Counted from the stretch's first letter, positions 1-8,503 are shown. The stretch: 64,000 bases of DNA from Caproicibacter sp047833665 (GCA_047833665.1 CP181261.1:372001-436000), one strand, 5' to 3'. The notes: generated by a model from the letters alone, not told the origin. Numbers and translations are program-made.

Positions 1-93
1 AAAAAACAGAACGATCGAAACCGCCACGGCAACCATTGCAGCAACCGAGGACAGAATTGTAAGCAGTAGATTCAGCTTTCCGGTATTCTTCAA
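1..93 (-). CDS. Partial small membrane protein, 5' end only
   Basis: Only the first 31 codons lie in the window. The start is TTG at 93, six bases after a GGAGGT ribosome site, and a good promoter lies upstream (141-169). The visible residues begin MKNTGKLNLLLTILSSVAAM and continue as an uninterrupted hydrophobic stretch, so this is an N-terminal membrane anchor or uncleaved signal. It is the next minus-strand gene after rpsT. The family cannot be recognised from this fragment. Confidence 0.55.
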   Translation of the reverse strand, partial: MKNTGKLNLLLTILSSVAAMVAVAVSIVLFF

Positions 94-140
94 AGCGAGC
101 ACCTCCGTATGCACGATGGCCTAAAAATCCGTCCATACCC

Positions 141-169
141 ATCATAGTCAAAAAGAGGGAAAATGTCAA
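141..169 (-). promoter_or_regulatory. Promoter of the partial membrane gene
   Basis: On the minus strand TTGACA (164-169), a 17-base spacer and TATGAT (141-146). This is near the sigma-A consensus and sits about 50 bases upstream of the TTG start at 93. Confidence 0.6.
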
Positions 170-198
170 TTGCCCGGCGGGGAAACGGGCGGATAGTA

Positions 199-227
199 AA
201 AAAGCAGGGCTTGCCGCTCTGCTTTTG
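199..227 (-). terminator. rpsT terminator
   Basis: On the minus strand AAAGCAG pairs with CTGCTTT around an 11-base loop and ends in a T run. It lies about 20 bases after the rpsT stop codon. Confidence 0.7.
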
Positions 228-247
228 CTTTACGCGAAGAGGGGATT

Positions 248-511
248 TTATGCCTTCGCCGCGTTCAGTTTGCGGGCAAGAGCCGATTTTTTCCTTGCCG
301 CGTTATTTTTGTGCAGGATTCCCTTGGCCACCGCTTGGTCAATTCTTTTTATGGCGAACCTTACTTTTTCCGCACAGTCTGCATCACCGTTTTCCACAGC
401 TAGAACGGCCTTCTTTATATCCGTCTTTAGTTCCGCGGTAGCGGACTTGTTTCTCATGGTTCTGGTGGCGATAACTCTCACACGCTTTTTCGCTGATTTA
501 ATATTAGGCAT
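248..511 (-). CDS. rpsT: 30S ribosomal protein S20
   Basis: S20 binds 16S rRNA in the body of the small ribosomal subunit. The 87-residue product starts MPNIKSAKKRVRVIATRTMR, the characteristic basic N-terminus, and ends in a Lys/Arg/Ala-rich helix (NNAARKKSALARKLNAAKA). Length matches the family (about 85-90). The ATG at 511 is preceded by GGAGGT with six bases between. A longer reading frame exists upstream but covers the promoter and has no homology to S20. It stands alone between its own promoter (546-574) and terminator (199-227), divergent from gpr, the usual clostridial arrangement. Confidence 0.96.
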   Translation of the reverse strand: MPNIKSAKKRVRVIATRTMRNKSATAELKTDIKKAVLAVENGDADCAEKVRFAIKRIDQAVAKGILHKNNAARKKSALARKLNAAKA

Positions 512-545
512 TGTTCTACCTCCTTTACGCATAGTTTTACAATTA

Positions 546-574
546 ATATTATCATTGATACGCTCAAAAAGCAA
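546..574 (-). promoter_or_regulatory. rpsT promoter
   Basis: Minus-strand TTGCTT (569-574), 17-base spacer, TAATAT (546-551), about 35 bases upstream of the rpsT start. Confidence 0.55.
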
Positions 575-600
575 GATATTTTTGATGAAAGAAGGGAAGA

Positions 601-1419
601 ATGAAAATGAACTACCGCACAGACTTAGCACTGGAGTCCACGGAGCCTGCAAAACAGGTGCGAACGGAAAAGGATGGCTGTGTCATCACCCGCATTGACG
701 ACAACGGAAGTACCTATGTAACCATGGAGGTTCCTGCGATTTCAGACAATATCGATTCTAACAACTCCCTGCTTCAGCTTGTTGTTTCTGAACTGGAGAA
801 CCTACTGCCGGAGGAAGGGACAATCCTTGCCGCAGGGCTTGGCAACCGTTCCATGACCCCGGATGCGCTGGGACCGCTCGCTGCGGAGGAAATTTTGGCA
901 ACGCGATACATTAAAGGGGAATTGGCACGCGTTACGGGGCTGGATGGACTGCGGCCGGTTGCGGTTATCAGTCCCGGGGTGCTCGGCTGCACGGGAATGG
1001 AGGCGTTTGAGGTTCTGCGCGCCGTTGTGGGGGAGATTAAACCCGCGGCGGTTGTCACCGTGGATGCCTTGGCAGCCCGCAACCCGTCGCGGCTGGGGTG
1101 CACGGTCCAGCTCAGCTCCGCAGGAATTTCACCCGGCTCCGGTGTGGGCAATTCCCGTCCGCGCATTGACAGGGAAACACTGGGAGTACCGGTGATCAGC
1201 ATGGGAATTCCCACTGTTGTGGATGTGGCAACCCTTGCGGCAGATTTGCTTGGCCGTGACGGGCCTCAGGAGAAAATCGCGCCGAGGGGTGCGCCCATGA
1301 TGGTGACTCCACGGGAAGTGGATCTTATCATTAGCCGAGGTGCGCGTCTTCTTGCCATGGGCATTAACCGAGCGGCCAATCCGAGCTTGAGTGTGGAGGA
1401 ATTTGAGGCACTAACATGA
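601..1419 (+). CDS. gpr: Germination protease GPR (peptidase family A25)
   Basis: GPR degrades the small acid-soluble proteins that coat spore DNA, freeing amino acids during germination. It is made as a zymogen in the forespore. The 272-residue product shows the conserved N-terminal YRTDLALE segment near the self-processing site, the core block AAGLGNRSMTPDALGPLAA, and the block VVTVDALAARNPSRLGCTVQ carrying a conserved Asp. It is shorter than Bacillus GPR (about 370) but within the range of clostridial forms. Start ATG 601 follows GAAGGGA; a second in-frame ATG at 607 is possible. spoIIP follows 84 bases later, the conserved sporulation pair. Confidence 0.95.
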   Translation: MKMNYRTDLALESTEPAKQVRTEKDGCVITRIDDNGSTYVTMEVPAISDNIDSNNSLLQLVVSELENLLPEEGTILAAGLGNRSMTPDALGPLAAEEILATRYIKGELARVTGLDGLRPVAVISPGVLGCTGMEAFEVLRAVVGEIKPAAVVTVDALAARNPSRLGCTVQLSSAGISPGSGVGNSRPRIDRETLGVPVISMGIPTVVDVATLAADLLGRDGPQEKIAPRGAPMMVTPREVDLIISRGARLLAMGINRAANPSLSVEEFEALT

Positions 1420-1503
1420 ACGTTTCTAATACGGGGAGGAATGTCCAAGGAATGAAACCTTATGTCTTCGCATAAAAATAGGTATAACATGCGGAGGCAG
1501 GAT

Positions 1504-2586
1504 ATGAAAAAGGGAACGGAACGAATCATGGAAATTATATCGGTGCTGCTTGTTGCTTTGGCAGTCATGTGTGTGTCGGTTCGGCTTCCGGATGAAGTCG
1601 GCACAAATACTGCGGTTACGGCCGCAGAGTTTATTCTGCCCCATGGCGCGGCGGATGGATATAAAAGTGCGGAAGAGCAGGATGACACCCTGTCATCCTC
1701 TTCCAATGCACCTCAGAAAAGTTCCTCGCCGGACTCTTCTGATCAAACATCTTCTGCTGAACCGAAATCCGAATCAGCATCATCGGAATCTAATAACTCC
1801 ACCCCGTCCTCTTCCGGAACAGAATCTACTGCCAGCGACGTGGAGGAAATGTGCATCAGCACCGGCGGCAGTCAGTATGAAAACATCTGGGTGAAAAATA
1901 CCAATCAGCACCATGCCATTGACATTGGGGAGGAACTGCAGAAACAGCCGGATATCAAAATTCAGAAAAACGCCGAACCGCAGGTGTTAATCTACCATAC
2001 GCACACAACGGAAGCTTTCGACGGCGTTACACGTACGACGGATAAATCTTTGAACGTTTGCGCCGTAGGTGAAGCAATTGCAAAACAACTGCAGGAAGCC
2101 GGCATCGGAGTGATTCACGATACAACATACCACGATTATCCGGCCTACAACGGTTCTTACGGCCGTTCACTTGATACAATAACAAAAGACCTGAAAAAGT
2201 ATCCGTCCATACAGGTAACGCTGGATATTCACCGCGATGCGATGACGCGCTCCGACGGAACGCGTTTAAAACCGACGGCAGTGGTGAACGGCAAAAAAGC
2301 GGCGCAGGTGATGATTATCTCCGGATGTGATGATACGGGTGACCTTGGATTTCCGGATTGGGAATACAATATGCGTTTAGCTGTTCGGCTGCAAAAAGCC
2401 ATGGCCGATATGTACCCGGACCTTGCGCGACCGCTGAGTTTCTGCCCGCGCCGCTACAATGAACACGTAACGCATGGTTCTCTTTTAGTGGAAATTGGAA
2501 CACATGCGAATACATTGGATGAAGCCATTTATGGCGGGGAATTGTTCGGAAAAGCACTGGCGGAAGTTCTTTCTCAGTTAACCTAA
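1504..2586 (+). CDS. spoIIP: Stage II sporulation protein P (peptidoglycan amidase/endopeptidase)
   Basis: SpoIIP works with SpoIID and SpoIIM to degrade septal peptidoglycan and drive engulfment of the forespore. The 360-residue product has an N-terminal membrane segment (IMEIISVLLVALAVMCVSV), a low-complexity Ser/Glu/Pro linker (about residues 55-115) and a C-terminal SpoIIP domain beginning QVLIYHTHTTEAF, with further conserved blocks TLDIHRDAM and SLLVEIGTHANTLDEA. These His and Glu residues are the expected Zn ligands and catalytic groups. ATG 1504 is chosen because GGAGG lies six bases upstream; a start at 1462 has no ribosome site. Confidence 0.94.
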   Translation: MKKGTERIMEIISVLLVALAVMCVSVRLPDEVGTNTAVTAAEFILPHGAADGYKSAEEQDDTLSSSSNAPQKSSSPDSSDQTSSAEPKSESASSESNNSTPSSSGTESTASDVEEMCISTGGSQYENIWVKNTNQHHAIDIGEELQKQPDIKIQKNAEPQVLIYHTHTTEAFDGVTRTTDKSLNVCAVGEAIAKQLQEAGIGVIHDTTYHDYPAYNGSYGRSLDTITKDLKKYPSIQVTLDIHRDAMTRSDGTRLKPTAVVNGKKAAQVMIISGCDDTGDLGFPDWEYNMRLAVRLQKAMADMYPDLARPLSFCPRRYNEHVTHGSLLVEIGTHANTLDEAIYGGELFGKALAEVLSQLT

Positions 2587-2641
2587 TTGGAACGCAAAAC
2601 GGAGAAAGGAATTCAAAATGAAAATGGAAGGAACATAAAAG

Positions 2642-2890
2642 ATGATGAATCGACGCAATTTTAGAATTTTTTTAGTGTCTATGTTTTCAACACTGTGTGT
2701 TATAGCTCTCCTGCTCGGACTAGCGGAAGTGGACACGCAGTGCCGCAGAATCGGGTTTGGAGACGAAAAAACGCTGATTTATCAAATCATCGGCAAAAAC
2801 CTGAGCCTTGCTTGCAATACCGCGGATATATGCTATAATAATTCTGTATTTTCAGATAATCGACGTGAAGCTTTGGTGGAGGACTTTTGA
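2642..2890 (+). CDS. Small membrane protein, unknown
   Basis: 82 residues with one N-terminal membrane segment (FLVSMFSTLCVIALLLGLAEV) followed by a polar tail containing GFGDEKTLIYQI. The ATG at 2642 follows AAGGA at a spacing of about nine bases. It lies 55 bases after spoIIP and is probably in the gpr-spoIIP transcript. Its stop codon overlaps the next start as TGATG. I do not recognise the family. The promoter of the next gene (2812-2839) lies inside the coding region. Confidence 0.6.
   Translation: MMNRRNFRIFLVSMFSTLCVIALLLGLAEVDTQCRRIGFGDEKTLIYQIIGKNLSLACNTADICYNNSVFSDNRREALVEDF
2812..2839 (+). promoter_or_regulatory. Internal promoter for the Ser-rich membrane protein
   Basis: TTGCAA (2812-2817), 16-base spacer, extended -10 TGCTATAAT with TATAAT at 2834-2839. 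It lies inside the preceding small gene and allows separate expression of the 2890 gene. Confidence 0.6.
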
Positions 2891-3546
2891 TGAACCGATT
2901 TAAAAAATTGCTGTCTGTTTTCCTCGTTTTGGCAGTCATGGCTTTCTGCATTCCAATGGGCGTGTTTGCACAGTCCAGCAGCCGGCCGGAACCGTATTTC
3001 CCGGATTTGGATGCAACTTCTGATTCTAATTCTTCCTCTTCCGCATCCAGCGATTCCCCGCCGCCGTCCAGTTCTTCCAGTTCATCCAGTCCGTCCAGCT
3101 CATCCAGTTCACCTCCTCCTTCTTCCTCTCGTTCCTATTCATCAAGTTCATCAAGGACGGTAAAGCAGACAGGGGCGGGTGTCGCATCTTCCGCCTCCAC
3201 AGCCGCATCCGAGACTGTGTCCGGCTTGGAGTCCGAGGACATGCCCGGAGAAGTGTCAAGTGTGCCGCAGTCGAGCGAAATATCTCTGCCCAGTGTGGCA
3301 AGCGTCTCTGAGACGGACCCGCTTGATTCGGTCGTTATCAATAAAGAGTCTTCCCACAGGCTGAATTGGATTGGTATTGTGTCATGGGCATGTATCGCCC
3401 TTGGGATTATTGTGGTGCTGATTGTTGTATTCAGCAATCGCCGCCCGCCGCGGGGGATGGGGCGCAAAAGGTACCGCAGGCCGAAACGCTCCCGAAAAAA
3501 GAGACTGTTAAACGATAAATATTACCGCGACCTCAATCGGTATTAA
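2890..3546 (+). CDS. Secreted/membrane-anchored Ser-rich protein, unknown
   Basis: 218 residues. An N-terminal signal peptide (MNRFKKLLSVFLVLAVMAFC... ending near VFA-QSS) is followed by about 140 residues dominated by Ser, with Pro, Ala and Thr, then a membrane segment (WIGIVSWACIALGIIVVLIV) and a very basic cytoplasmic tail rich in Arg and Lys. The layout is a single-pass protein with an extracytoplasmic Ser-rich stalk. GGAGG precedes ATG 2890 by seven bases; the TTG one codon upstream is less likely. The stalk DNA is a degenerate TCC/TCA/TCT repeat, so length may vary between strains. No enzymatic motif is visible. Confidence 0.7.
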   Translation: MNRFKKLLSVFLVLAVMAFCIPMGVFAQSSSRPEPYFPDLDATSDSNSSSSASSDSPPPSSSSSSSSPSSSSSSPPPSSSRSYSSSSSRTVKQTGAGVASSASTAASETVSGLESEDMPGEVSSVPQSSEISLPSVASVSETDPLDSVVINKESSHRLNWIGIVSWACIALGIIVVLIVVFSNRRPPRGMGRKRYRRPKRSRKKRLLNDKYYRDLNRY

Positions 3547-3550
3547 AAAA

Positions 3551-3614
3551 AGAAGGACAGTGGGTCCTCCTTTTCTGTTTCGAAACATGGACTTTGCTTT
3601 TTGGCAAAGTCCAT
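3551..3614. terminator. Tandem hairpins between convergent genes
   Basis: First hairpin: AAGGAC with GTCCT, then TTTT (3551-3575). Second: perfect 11-bp stem ATGGACTTTGC (3587-3597) with GCAAAGTCCAT (3604-3614), T-rich on both strands. The second can terminate both the Ser-rich gene and the convergent MFS gene. Confidence 0.7.
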
Positions 3615-3619
3615 TTTGG

Positions 3620-4825
3620 TTATTGTGCTTTTTTGGCTCCCTGCTGGCGGTAAACCACAAAATGGAATATAGTGGCGAGCACCATAAGCCCGCCGCCTAC
3701 GAGGCAAACTCCATTCCATCCCATTTTGCCCCACAGGAAAGCTGATAAAGATGAACCAACGGCTCCTCCTGCGAAATAAGAAATCATAAAGACGGTATTG
3801 ATTCGGCTTCGCATCTCATCGGAAAGTGCTTGAATTCTTGCCTGATTGGAAACCTGCCCGGATTGTGTGCCTAAATCCAACAATATGACGCCGACAGCTA
3901 AACCTATTAATGTGTGTCCGGCCAGTAATAAGATGACATAAGAGACGAGGGAGAACATTACGCCAATTCCCACGGAAAACCGGGCGCCTTTTCGGTCTGC
4001 AATTCGCCCGACGACCGGGGCAATCAGAGCGCCGCCGACGCCGGCAAGGCCAAACAGGCCAGCTTCTCGGCTGCCCATTCCGAATACGGGAGAACTCAGG
4101 TAAAAAACAAGGCAGGTCCAAAATGCACTGAAGGCCCCAAACATCAAAAAGCCATTAACGGAAGCTTCCCGCAGAACGGGCTGCGTTTTTGCCAGCGTGG
4201 GCAAAGAAGCCAGAAGTTTACTGTATGATTCTTTGGTTGTTGCCGGGCAGGGAGGAAGAAGCATCCGGAGCAGAACAGCCAGCAGCAGCATGACAAACGC
4301 CATCGTGCGAAACACGGAGCGCCAGCCGAAAGCCTCTCCCCAGAAACCGCTGAAGGTGCGGGAAAGAAGAATGCCGATGAGCAGTCCACTCATGACGGTT
4401 CCAATGTTCCCGCCGCGTTCTTCCGGTGCTGAAATGTGTGCGGTTAAAGGGACAATCAACTGCGGAACAATGGTGGCCATTCCCAGAGCGATGCTAAAAA
4501 CGCACAAAAGAGATAAACTGGGTGAGCTGCCAGCAGCAAATAAAAATAGCCCGGACAGCAGGGTCATCTTTACAATGAGGCCTCGACGCTCCAAACGGTC
4601 GCCGAGCGGTACGAAAAAGAACATTCCCAGCGCGTAGCCGAGCTGTGTGGCGGTGGCAACAATACCCGCATTTGTATCCGGCACACCAAAGCCGGCTGCA
4701 ACCTGTGACAAAAGAGGCTGTATGTAATATAGATTTGCAACGGTTGCGGCACAGGACGCGGCCAGTAAAAATAGAATCGGTTTGGTTGCTGTTAAATCGC
4801 GGCTGGAAGATTCAGCAGATTTCAT
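3620..4825 (-). CDS. MFS efflux transporter
   Basis: 401 residues with about 12 hydrophobic segments. The MFS loop signature GDRLERRGLIVK lies after the second segment, and a related motif (GRIADRKGARF) appears in the second half, so both six-helix bundles are present. Overall it resembles the YdhP/AraJ-like drug-proton antiporter group of the major facilitator superfamily, though the substrate cannot be read from sequence. It is the second gene after marR (55-base gap, same strand), so drug efflux controlled by the MarR repressor is the simplest reading. Start ATG 4825 follows AAGGAG at a rather long spacing of 11 bases. Confidence 0.88.
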   Translation of the reverse strand: MKSAESSSRDLTATKPILFLLAASCAATVANLYYIQPLLSQVAAGFGVPDTNAGIVATATQLGYALGMFFFVPLGDRLERRGLIVKMTLLSGLFLFAAGSSPSLSLLCVFSIALGMATIVPQLIVPLTAHISAPEERGGNIGTVMSGLLIGILLSRTFSGFWGEAFGWRSVFRTMAFVMLLLAVLLRMLLPPCPATTKESYSKLLASLPTLAKTQPVLREASVNGFLMFGAFSAFWTCLVFYLSSPVFGMGSREAGLFGLAGVGGALIAPVVGRIADRKGARFSVGIGVMFSLVSYVILLLAGHTLIGLAVGVILLDLGTQSGQVSNQARIQALSDEMRSRINTVFMISYFAGGAVGSSLSAFLWGKMGWNGVCLVGGGLMVLATIFHFVVYRQQGAKKAQ

Positions 4826-4880
4826 GAATGCAATGTCTCCTTTTTAGCTCAATAGTGTACGATTATGTTACAGTTAGCAG

Positions 4881-5324
4881 TTAAAAAACAGCTTTTTCCA
4901 AGCTTGCGAGAAATTTGCGCAGAAAAGTAAGTTGAGCGTCGTCTGCGTTCTCCAAAAGAGAAGAAATCAGATTTTCGTAATGACGGTGCGCGGCTTCATG
5001 ATTTTGGCAGGCGGTGTGCCCTTTTTCCGTCAGACAGATTAATATGCGGCGGTGGTTGTTCGGGTCTCTTCTTTTTAATAAAAAACCTTTTCGCTCCAGC
5101 CGTTTGACTGTTTGAGAAACCGCTCCGCGTGTCAGGCCGAGCATTCTGGCGGCCTGCGCCTGATGCAAATCCGGATGCTGTTTCAAAAAGGCCAGCAAAT
5201 GAATTTCGGAGTGATGCAGCAGGGTGTCCGTGCCAAAATACCTAGACTGTGCATCCTGTTCCGCAAAAGCCGTCATCAGATTGAAAAATTGTTGTGTGAT
5301 TTTTTGCAATTCATCTTGATTCAT
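4881..5324 (-). CDS. MarR-family transcriptional regulator
   Basis: 147 residues with the MarR winged helix-turn-helix: HQAQAARMLGLTRGAVSQTV (recognition helix region) followed by the wing KRRDPNNHRRILICLTEKG with the conserved DxR-type turn. Flanking helices form the dimer interface. MarR proteins usually repress their own operon and release DNA on binding a small phenolic or drug ligand. A 25-bp near-perfect palindrome covers the -10 and spacer of its own promoter, supporting autorepression of marR and the MFS gene. There is no ribosome site before ATG 5324, and the promoter geometry predicts a leaderless mRNA. Confidence 0.92.
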   Translation of the reverse strand: MNQDELQKITQQFFNLMTAFAEQDAQSRYFGTDTLLHHSEIHLLAFLKQHPDLHQAQAARMLGLTRGAVSQTVKRLERKGFLLKRRDPNNHRRILICLTEKGHTACQNHEAAHRHYENLISSLLENADDAQLTFLRKFLASLEKAVF

Positions 5325-5328
5325 GCAA

Positions 5329-5353
5329 CTATTGTATAGCTGCTATACAATAG
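5329..5353. promoter_or_regulatory. MarR operator palindrome
   Basis: Twelve-base arms CTATTGTATAGC and GCTATACAATAG around a single central T. It lies five bases from the marR start and overlaps the spacer and -10 of the marR promoter, an ideal position for repression. Confidence 0.8.
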
Positions 5354-5359
5354 TGTCAA
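5331..5359 (-). promoter_or_regulatory. marR promoter
   Basis: Minus-strand TTGACA (5354-5359), 17-base spacer, TACAAT (5331-5336). The expected transcription start, about seven bases downstream, coincides with the A of the marR ATG at 5324. Confidence 0.75.
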
Positions 5360-5378
5360 CCGGAAAGTTGTTTTCTTT

Positions 5379-5407
5379 TTGCATGACCTCATCAGCTATG
5401 GTATAAT
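5379..5407 (+). promoter_or_regulatory. lepA promoter
   Basis: TTGCAT (5379-5384), 17-base spacer, TATAAT (5402-5407), about 75 bases upstream of lepA and divergent from marR. Confidence 0.7.
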
Positions 5408-5483
5408 ACATAATAATTTTAAAGAAGACATGTTCGGAACCCTGCTAGGGAACTTAAGATGATACATCAGTCAGGAATGGTGA

Positions 5484-7298
5484 TTGAATTTGGATTTTCC
5501 ACGCGACAGAATTCGCAATTTCTGTATTATTGCGCATATTGACCACGGTAAAAGCACACTGGCGGACCGCATCCTTGAGCAAACGAAATCCGTTCCGCTG
5601 CGGAACATGGAGGACCAGATTCTGGACGACATGGACTTGGAGCGCGAGCGAGGCATTACCATTAAGGCGCATGCCGTCACGCTGGTTTATAACGCGGAAG
5701 ATGGGAAGGACTATGTGTTCAACCTGATTGACACCCCGGGCCACGTGGATTTTAACTATGAAGTTTCCCGTTCCCTTGCGGCCTGCGAGGGCGCCGTGCT
5801 GGTTGTGGATGCTTCGCAGGGCATTGAGGCGCAAACGCTTGCAAACACCTATTTGGCGGTGGATGCAGGATTGGAAATTGTTCCGGTTATCAACAAGATT
5901 GACCTGCCCTCCGCACGGCCGGAAGAAGTTCGGAAAGAGATTGAAGATGTGATTGGAATTCCCGCGGATGAAGCACCGTGCATCTCCGCGAAAATGGGAA
6001 CGAATATCAGAGCGGTTATGGAGCAGATTGTCAAAAACGTACCGCCCCCGAAAGGGGATGTGGACGCGCCGCTGCGCGCGCTGATTTTCGATTCCTATTA
6101 TGATTCTTACAAGGGTGTAGTTGTGCATGTGCGCGTCATGGACGGGCAGGTTCGGCCGGGGGATGTCATCCGCATGATGTCCGTGGGCAGTGAATTCACC
6201 GTTGTGGACTGCGGCTATATGCGTGCCACACAGTTTGAACCGAGCGACTGTCTGCGTGCCGGAGAAGTCGGTGTTATTTCCGCATCCATTAAAGCGGTAC
6301 GCGAAGCGCGTGTGGGAGATACCATTACCCTGGCGTCACGTCCTGCGGCAGAGCCGCTGCCGGGGTATCATCCGGTGCAGCCCATGGTGTTTTGCGGTGT
6401 GTATCCCGCGGATGGCGCAAAGTATCCGGATTTGCGGGATGCGCTGGAAAAACTGCAGCTCAACGATGCGGCATTATCTTTTGAGCCGGAGACCTCCGCT
6501 GCGCTGGGGTTTGGTTTCCGCTGCGGGTTTTTAGGTTTGCTGCATATGGAAATTGTTCAGGAAAGATTGGAACGCGAGTATAATTTGGATTTGGTCACCA
6601 CCGCACCAAGCGTTGTGTATCATATTTATTTAACCAACGGAGAGATGGTTTCCATCGACAACCCGACAAACTATCCGGACCCCGCGCTGATTGCAGAGGC
6701 ACAGGAGCCGATTACAGATGCACATATCTACACACCGAAGGAATATGTCGGGAATATTATGGAACTGTGTCAGGAGCGCCGAGGGACATTTATTGATATG
6801 CAATACGTGGATTCTGACCGTGTCGATATCCATTACGAACTGCCGCTCAATGAGATTATTTATGACTTTTTTGACGTGCTAAAAAGCCGCACCCGCGGAT
6901 ATGCGTCGTTCGATTACGAGCTGAAAGGCTATCGGAAGAGCAAGCTGGTTAAGTTGGATATTATGTTAAACGGCGAAACGGTGGACGCACTTTCCTTTAT
7001 TATCCATGCGGATAATGCGTATACCCGTGCCCGCAAAATGGCGGAAAAACTAAAGGAAAAGATTCCGCGCCAGCTGTTTGAAGTGCCGATTCAGGCTTGC
7101 ATTGGCGGCAAGGTTATCGCAAGGGAGACTGTCAAGGCGCTGAGAAAAGATGTTCTGGCCAAGTGCTACGGCGGCGACATTTCGCGCAAGAAAAAACTGT
7201 TGGAAAAACAGAAGGAAGGCAAAAAACGCATGCGTCAGCTCGGCACGGTGGAGGTGCCGCAGGACGCGTTTATGAGCGTTTTAAAATTGGATGAATAA
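5484..7298 (+). CDS. lepA: Elongation factor 4 (LepA GTPase)
   Basis: EF4 is a ribosome-binding translational GTPase implicated in back-translocation or in initiation and 30S biogenesis. The 604-residue protein has the G1 P-loop AHIDHGKST (residues 17-25), G3 DTPGH, G4 NKID, the EF-G-like domains II, III and V, and the LepA-specific C-terminal domain (RKKKLLEKQKEGKKRMRQLG). Length is typical. Start TTG 5484 is seven bases after AGGA; a second TTG at 5490 is less well placed. The stop overlaps hemW by eight bases, so the two are translationally coupled. Confidence 0.97.
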   Translation: MNLDFPRDRIRNFCIIAHIDHGKSTLADRILEQTKSVPLRNMEDQILDDMDLERERGITIKAHAVTLVYNAEDGKDYVFNLIDTPGHVDFNYEVSRSLAACEGAVLVVDASQGIEAQTLANTYLAVDAGLEIVPVINKIDLPSARPEEVRKEIEDVIGIPADEAPCISAKMGTNIRAVMEQIVKNVPPPKGDVDAPLRALIFDSYYDSYKGVVVHVRVMDGQVRPGDVIRMMSVGSEFTVVDCGYMRATQFEPSDCLRAGEVGVISASIKAVREARVGDTITLASRPAAEPLPGYHPVQPMVFCGVYPADGAKYPDLRDALEKLQLNDAALSFEPETSAALGFGFRCGFLGLLHMEIVQERLEREYNLDLVTTAPSVVYHIYLTNGEMVSIDNPTNYPDPALIAEAQEPITDAHIYTPKEYVGNIMELCQERRGTFIDMQYVDSDRVDIHYELPLNEIIYDFFDVLKSRTRGYASFDYELKGYRKSKLVKLDIMLNGETVDALSFIIHADNAYTRARKMAEKLKEKIPRQLFEVPIQACIGGKVIARETVKALRKDVLAKCYGGDISRKKKLLEKQKEGKKRMRQLGTVEVPQDAFMSVLKLDE

Positions 7299-8403
7299 GA
7301 TTGGCCTTTACATTCATGTTCCATTCTGTGACGGAAAGTGCCCCTACTGCGATTTCTATTCTATTCACGGCACACAGGAGCGAATGGATGATTATACAGA
7401 ATGTATTATAAGGCAGTTAATATACAAATCGGAACAATATAAATGCGAAGCGGACACGCTGTATTTTGGCGGCGGCACGCCGAGCCTGCTTGGTGCAAAG
7501 CGAATTATCCGAATTGTGGAAACCGCGCGGTCCTGCTATGGTCTGGAGAACGCGGAAATTACCGTGGAAGCGAACCCGGGGCAGGAGCTTTCGGACTTTT
7601 TCCGGGAAATTCGGGCAGTGGGTGTCAACCGTCTGTCGCTCGGGATGCAGTCCGCACAGGACGAGGAACTGCGGCTTTTGGGGCGTAGGCACACGGCAGA
7701 ACAAGCCGTGCGCTGTGTTGAACAGGCGAGAGCCGCCGGTTTTGAGAATATATCGCTGGACCTCATGCTGGCGATACAGGGGCAGACGGAAGAAAGCTTG
7801 CGGCGGTCGATTCAGTTTTGTGCCCGGGCAGGGGCAGAGCATGTTTCTGCCTATTTGCTGAAAATCGAACCGGGAACGGCATATTTCAAGAACCGCAGCA
7901 ATCTGCGCATCCCGGATGAGGATACTGCAGCCGCTTTATATCTGCTTGCGTGTGAAGAACTCGAAAACAGCGGATATCGTCAGTATGAAATTTCTAATTT
8001 TGCAAAGGATGGGTACCAGAGTCGGCACAACTTAAAATATTGGCACTGTGAGGAATATTTGGGATTTGGCCCGGCAGCTCATTCGTTCTATCGTGGAAAA
8101 CGCTTTTCAGTTCCGAAGAGCATTGGCGCATTTTTGCGCAATGAACCTCCTGTACCGGAAGGGGATGGCGGCAGTTTTGAGGAGTTTGCCATGCTGGCTC
8201 TTCGCCTGACGGAAGGATTGACCGATGTGCGCTGTGCGGAACGATTTGGGTATCCCGTGCCCCAGCGGATAAAATCGGCTGCACAGCGCTATCAATCAGC
8301 GGGGCTGACGGAATGCACAGCAGATGGCTTTCATTTCACGCCGCGCGGTTTTTTGGTTTCTAATGCATTAACAGCGGAAATTATTTACAGCTCAAATCAA
8401 TAA
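7291..8403 (+). CDS. hemW: HemW-type radical SAM protein (heme chaperone)
   Basis: 370 residues. The radical-SAM cysteines C13, C17 and C20 (FCDGKCPYCDF) lack the extra Cys of true coproporphyrinogen dehydrogenase HemN (CxxxCxxCxC), which is the mark of HemW. The next block, TLYFGGGTPSLL, and the C-terminal HemN_C-like domain with RLTEGL fit the family. HemW proteins bind heme and are thought to deliver it to client enzymes; in anaerobes without heme synthesis the role is unclear. It overlaps lepA and ends before a strong terminator. Confidence 0.93.
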   Translation: MNKIGLYIHVPFCDGKCPYCDFYSIHGTQERMDDYTECIIRQLIYKSEQYKCEADTLYFGGGTPSLLGAKRIIRIVETARSCYGLENAEITVEANPGQELSDFFREIRAVGVNRLSLGMQSAQDEELRLLGRRHTAEQAVRCVEQARAAGFENISLDLMLAIQGQTEESLRRSIQFCARAGAEHVSAYLLKIEPGTAYFKNRSNLRIPDEDTAAALYLLACEELENSGYRQYEISNFAKDGYQSRHNLKYWHCEEYLGFGPAAHSFYRGKRFSVPKSIGAFLRNEPPVPEGDGGSFEEFAMLALRLTEGLTDVRCAERFGYPVPQRIKSAAQRYQSAGLTECTADGFHFTPRGFLVSNALTAEIIYSSNQ

Positions 8404-8449
8404 AAAGGCAGCCCGACCGAGAAGAAAATCCCGGCCGGGCTGCCTTTTT
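8402..8449 (+). terminator. lepA-hemW terminator
   Basis: Stem AAAAAGGCAGCCCG (8402-8415) with CGGGCTGCCTTTTT (8436-8449), ending in T5. Confidence 0.85.
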
Positions 8450-8503
8450 CGCAAACCCGTCTCTGTAAATGGCGCCCTTGTTTATACATTTACTGCATAC
8501 TTC

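Noticed and set aside
2618..2638. Six-codon minigene with a good ribosome site between spoIIP and the next gene
   Set aside because: ATG AAA ATG GAA GGA ACA TAA has GGAG upstream, but this is too short to support as a gene; it may simply be a decoy start.
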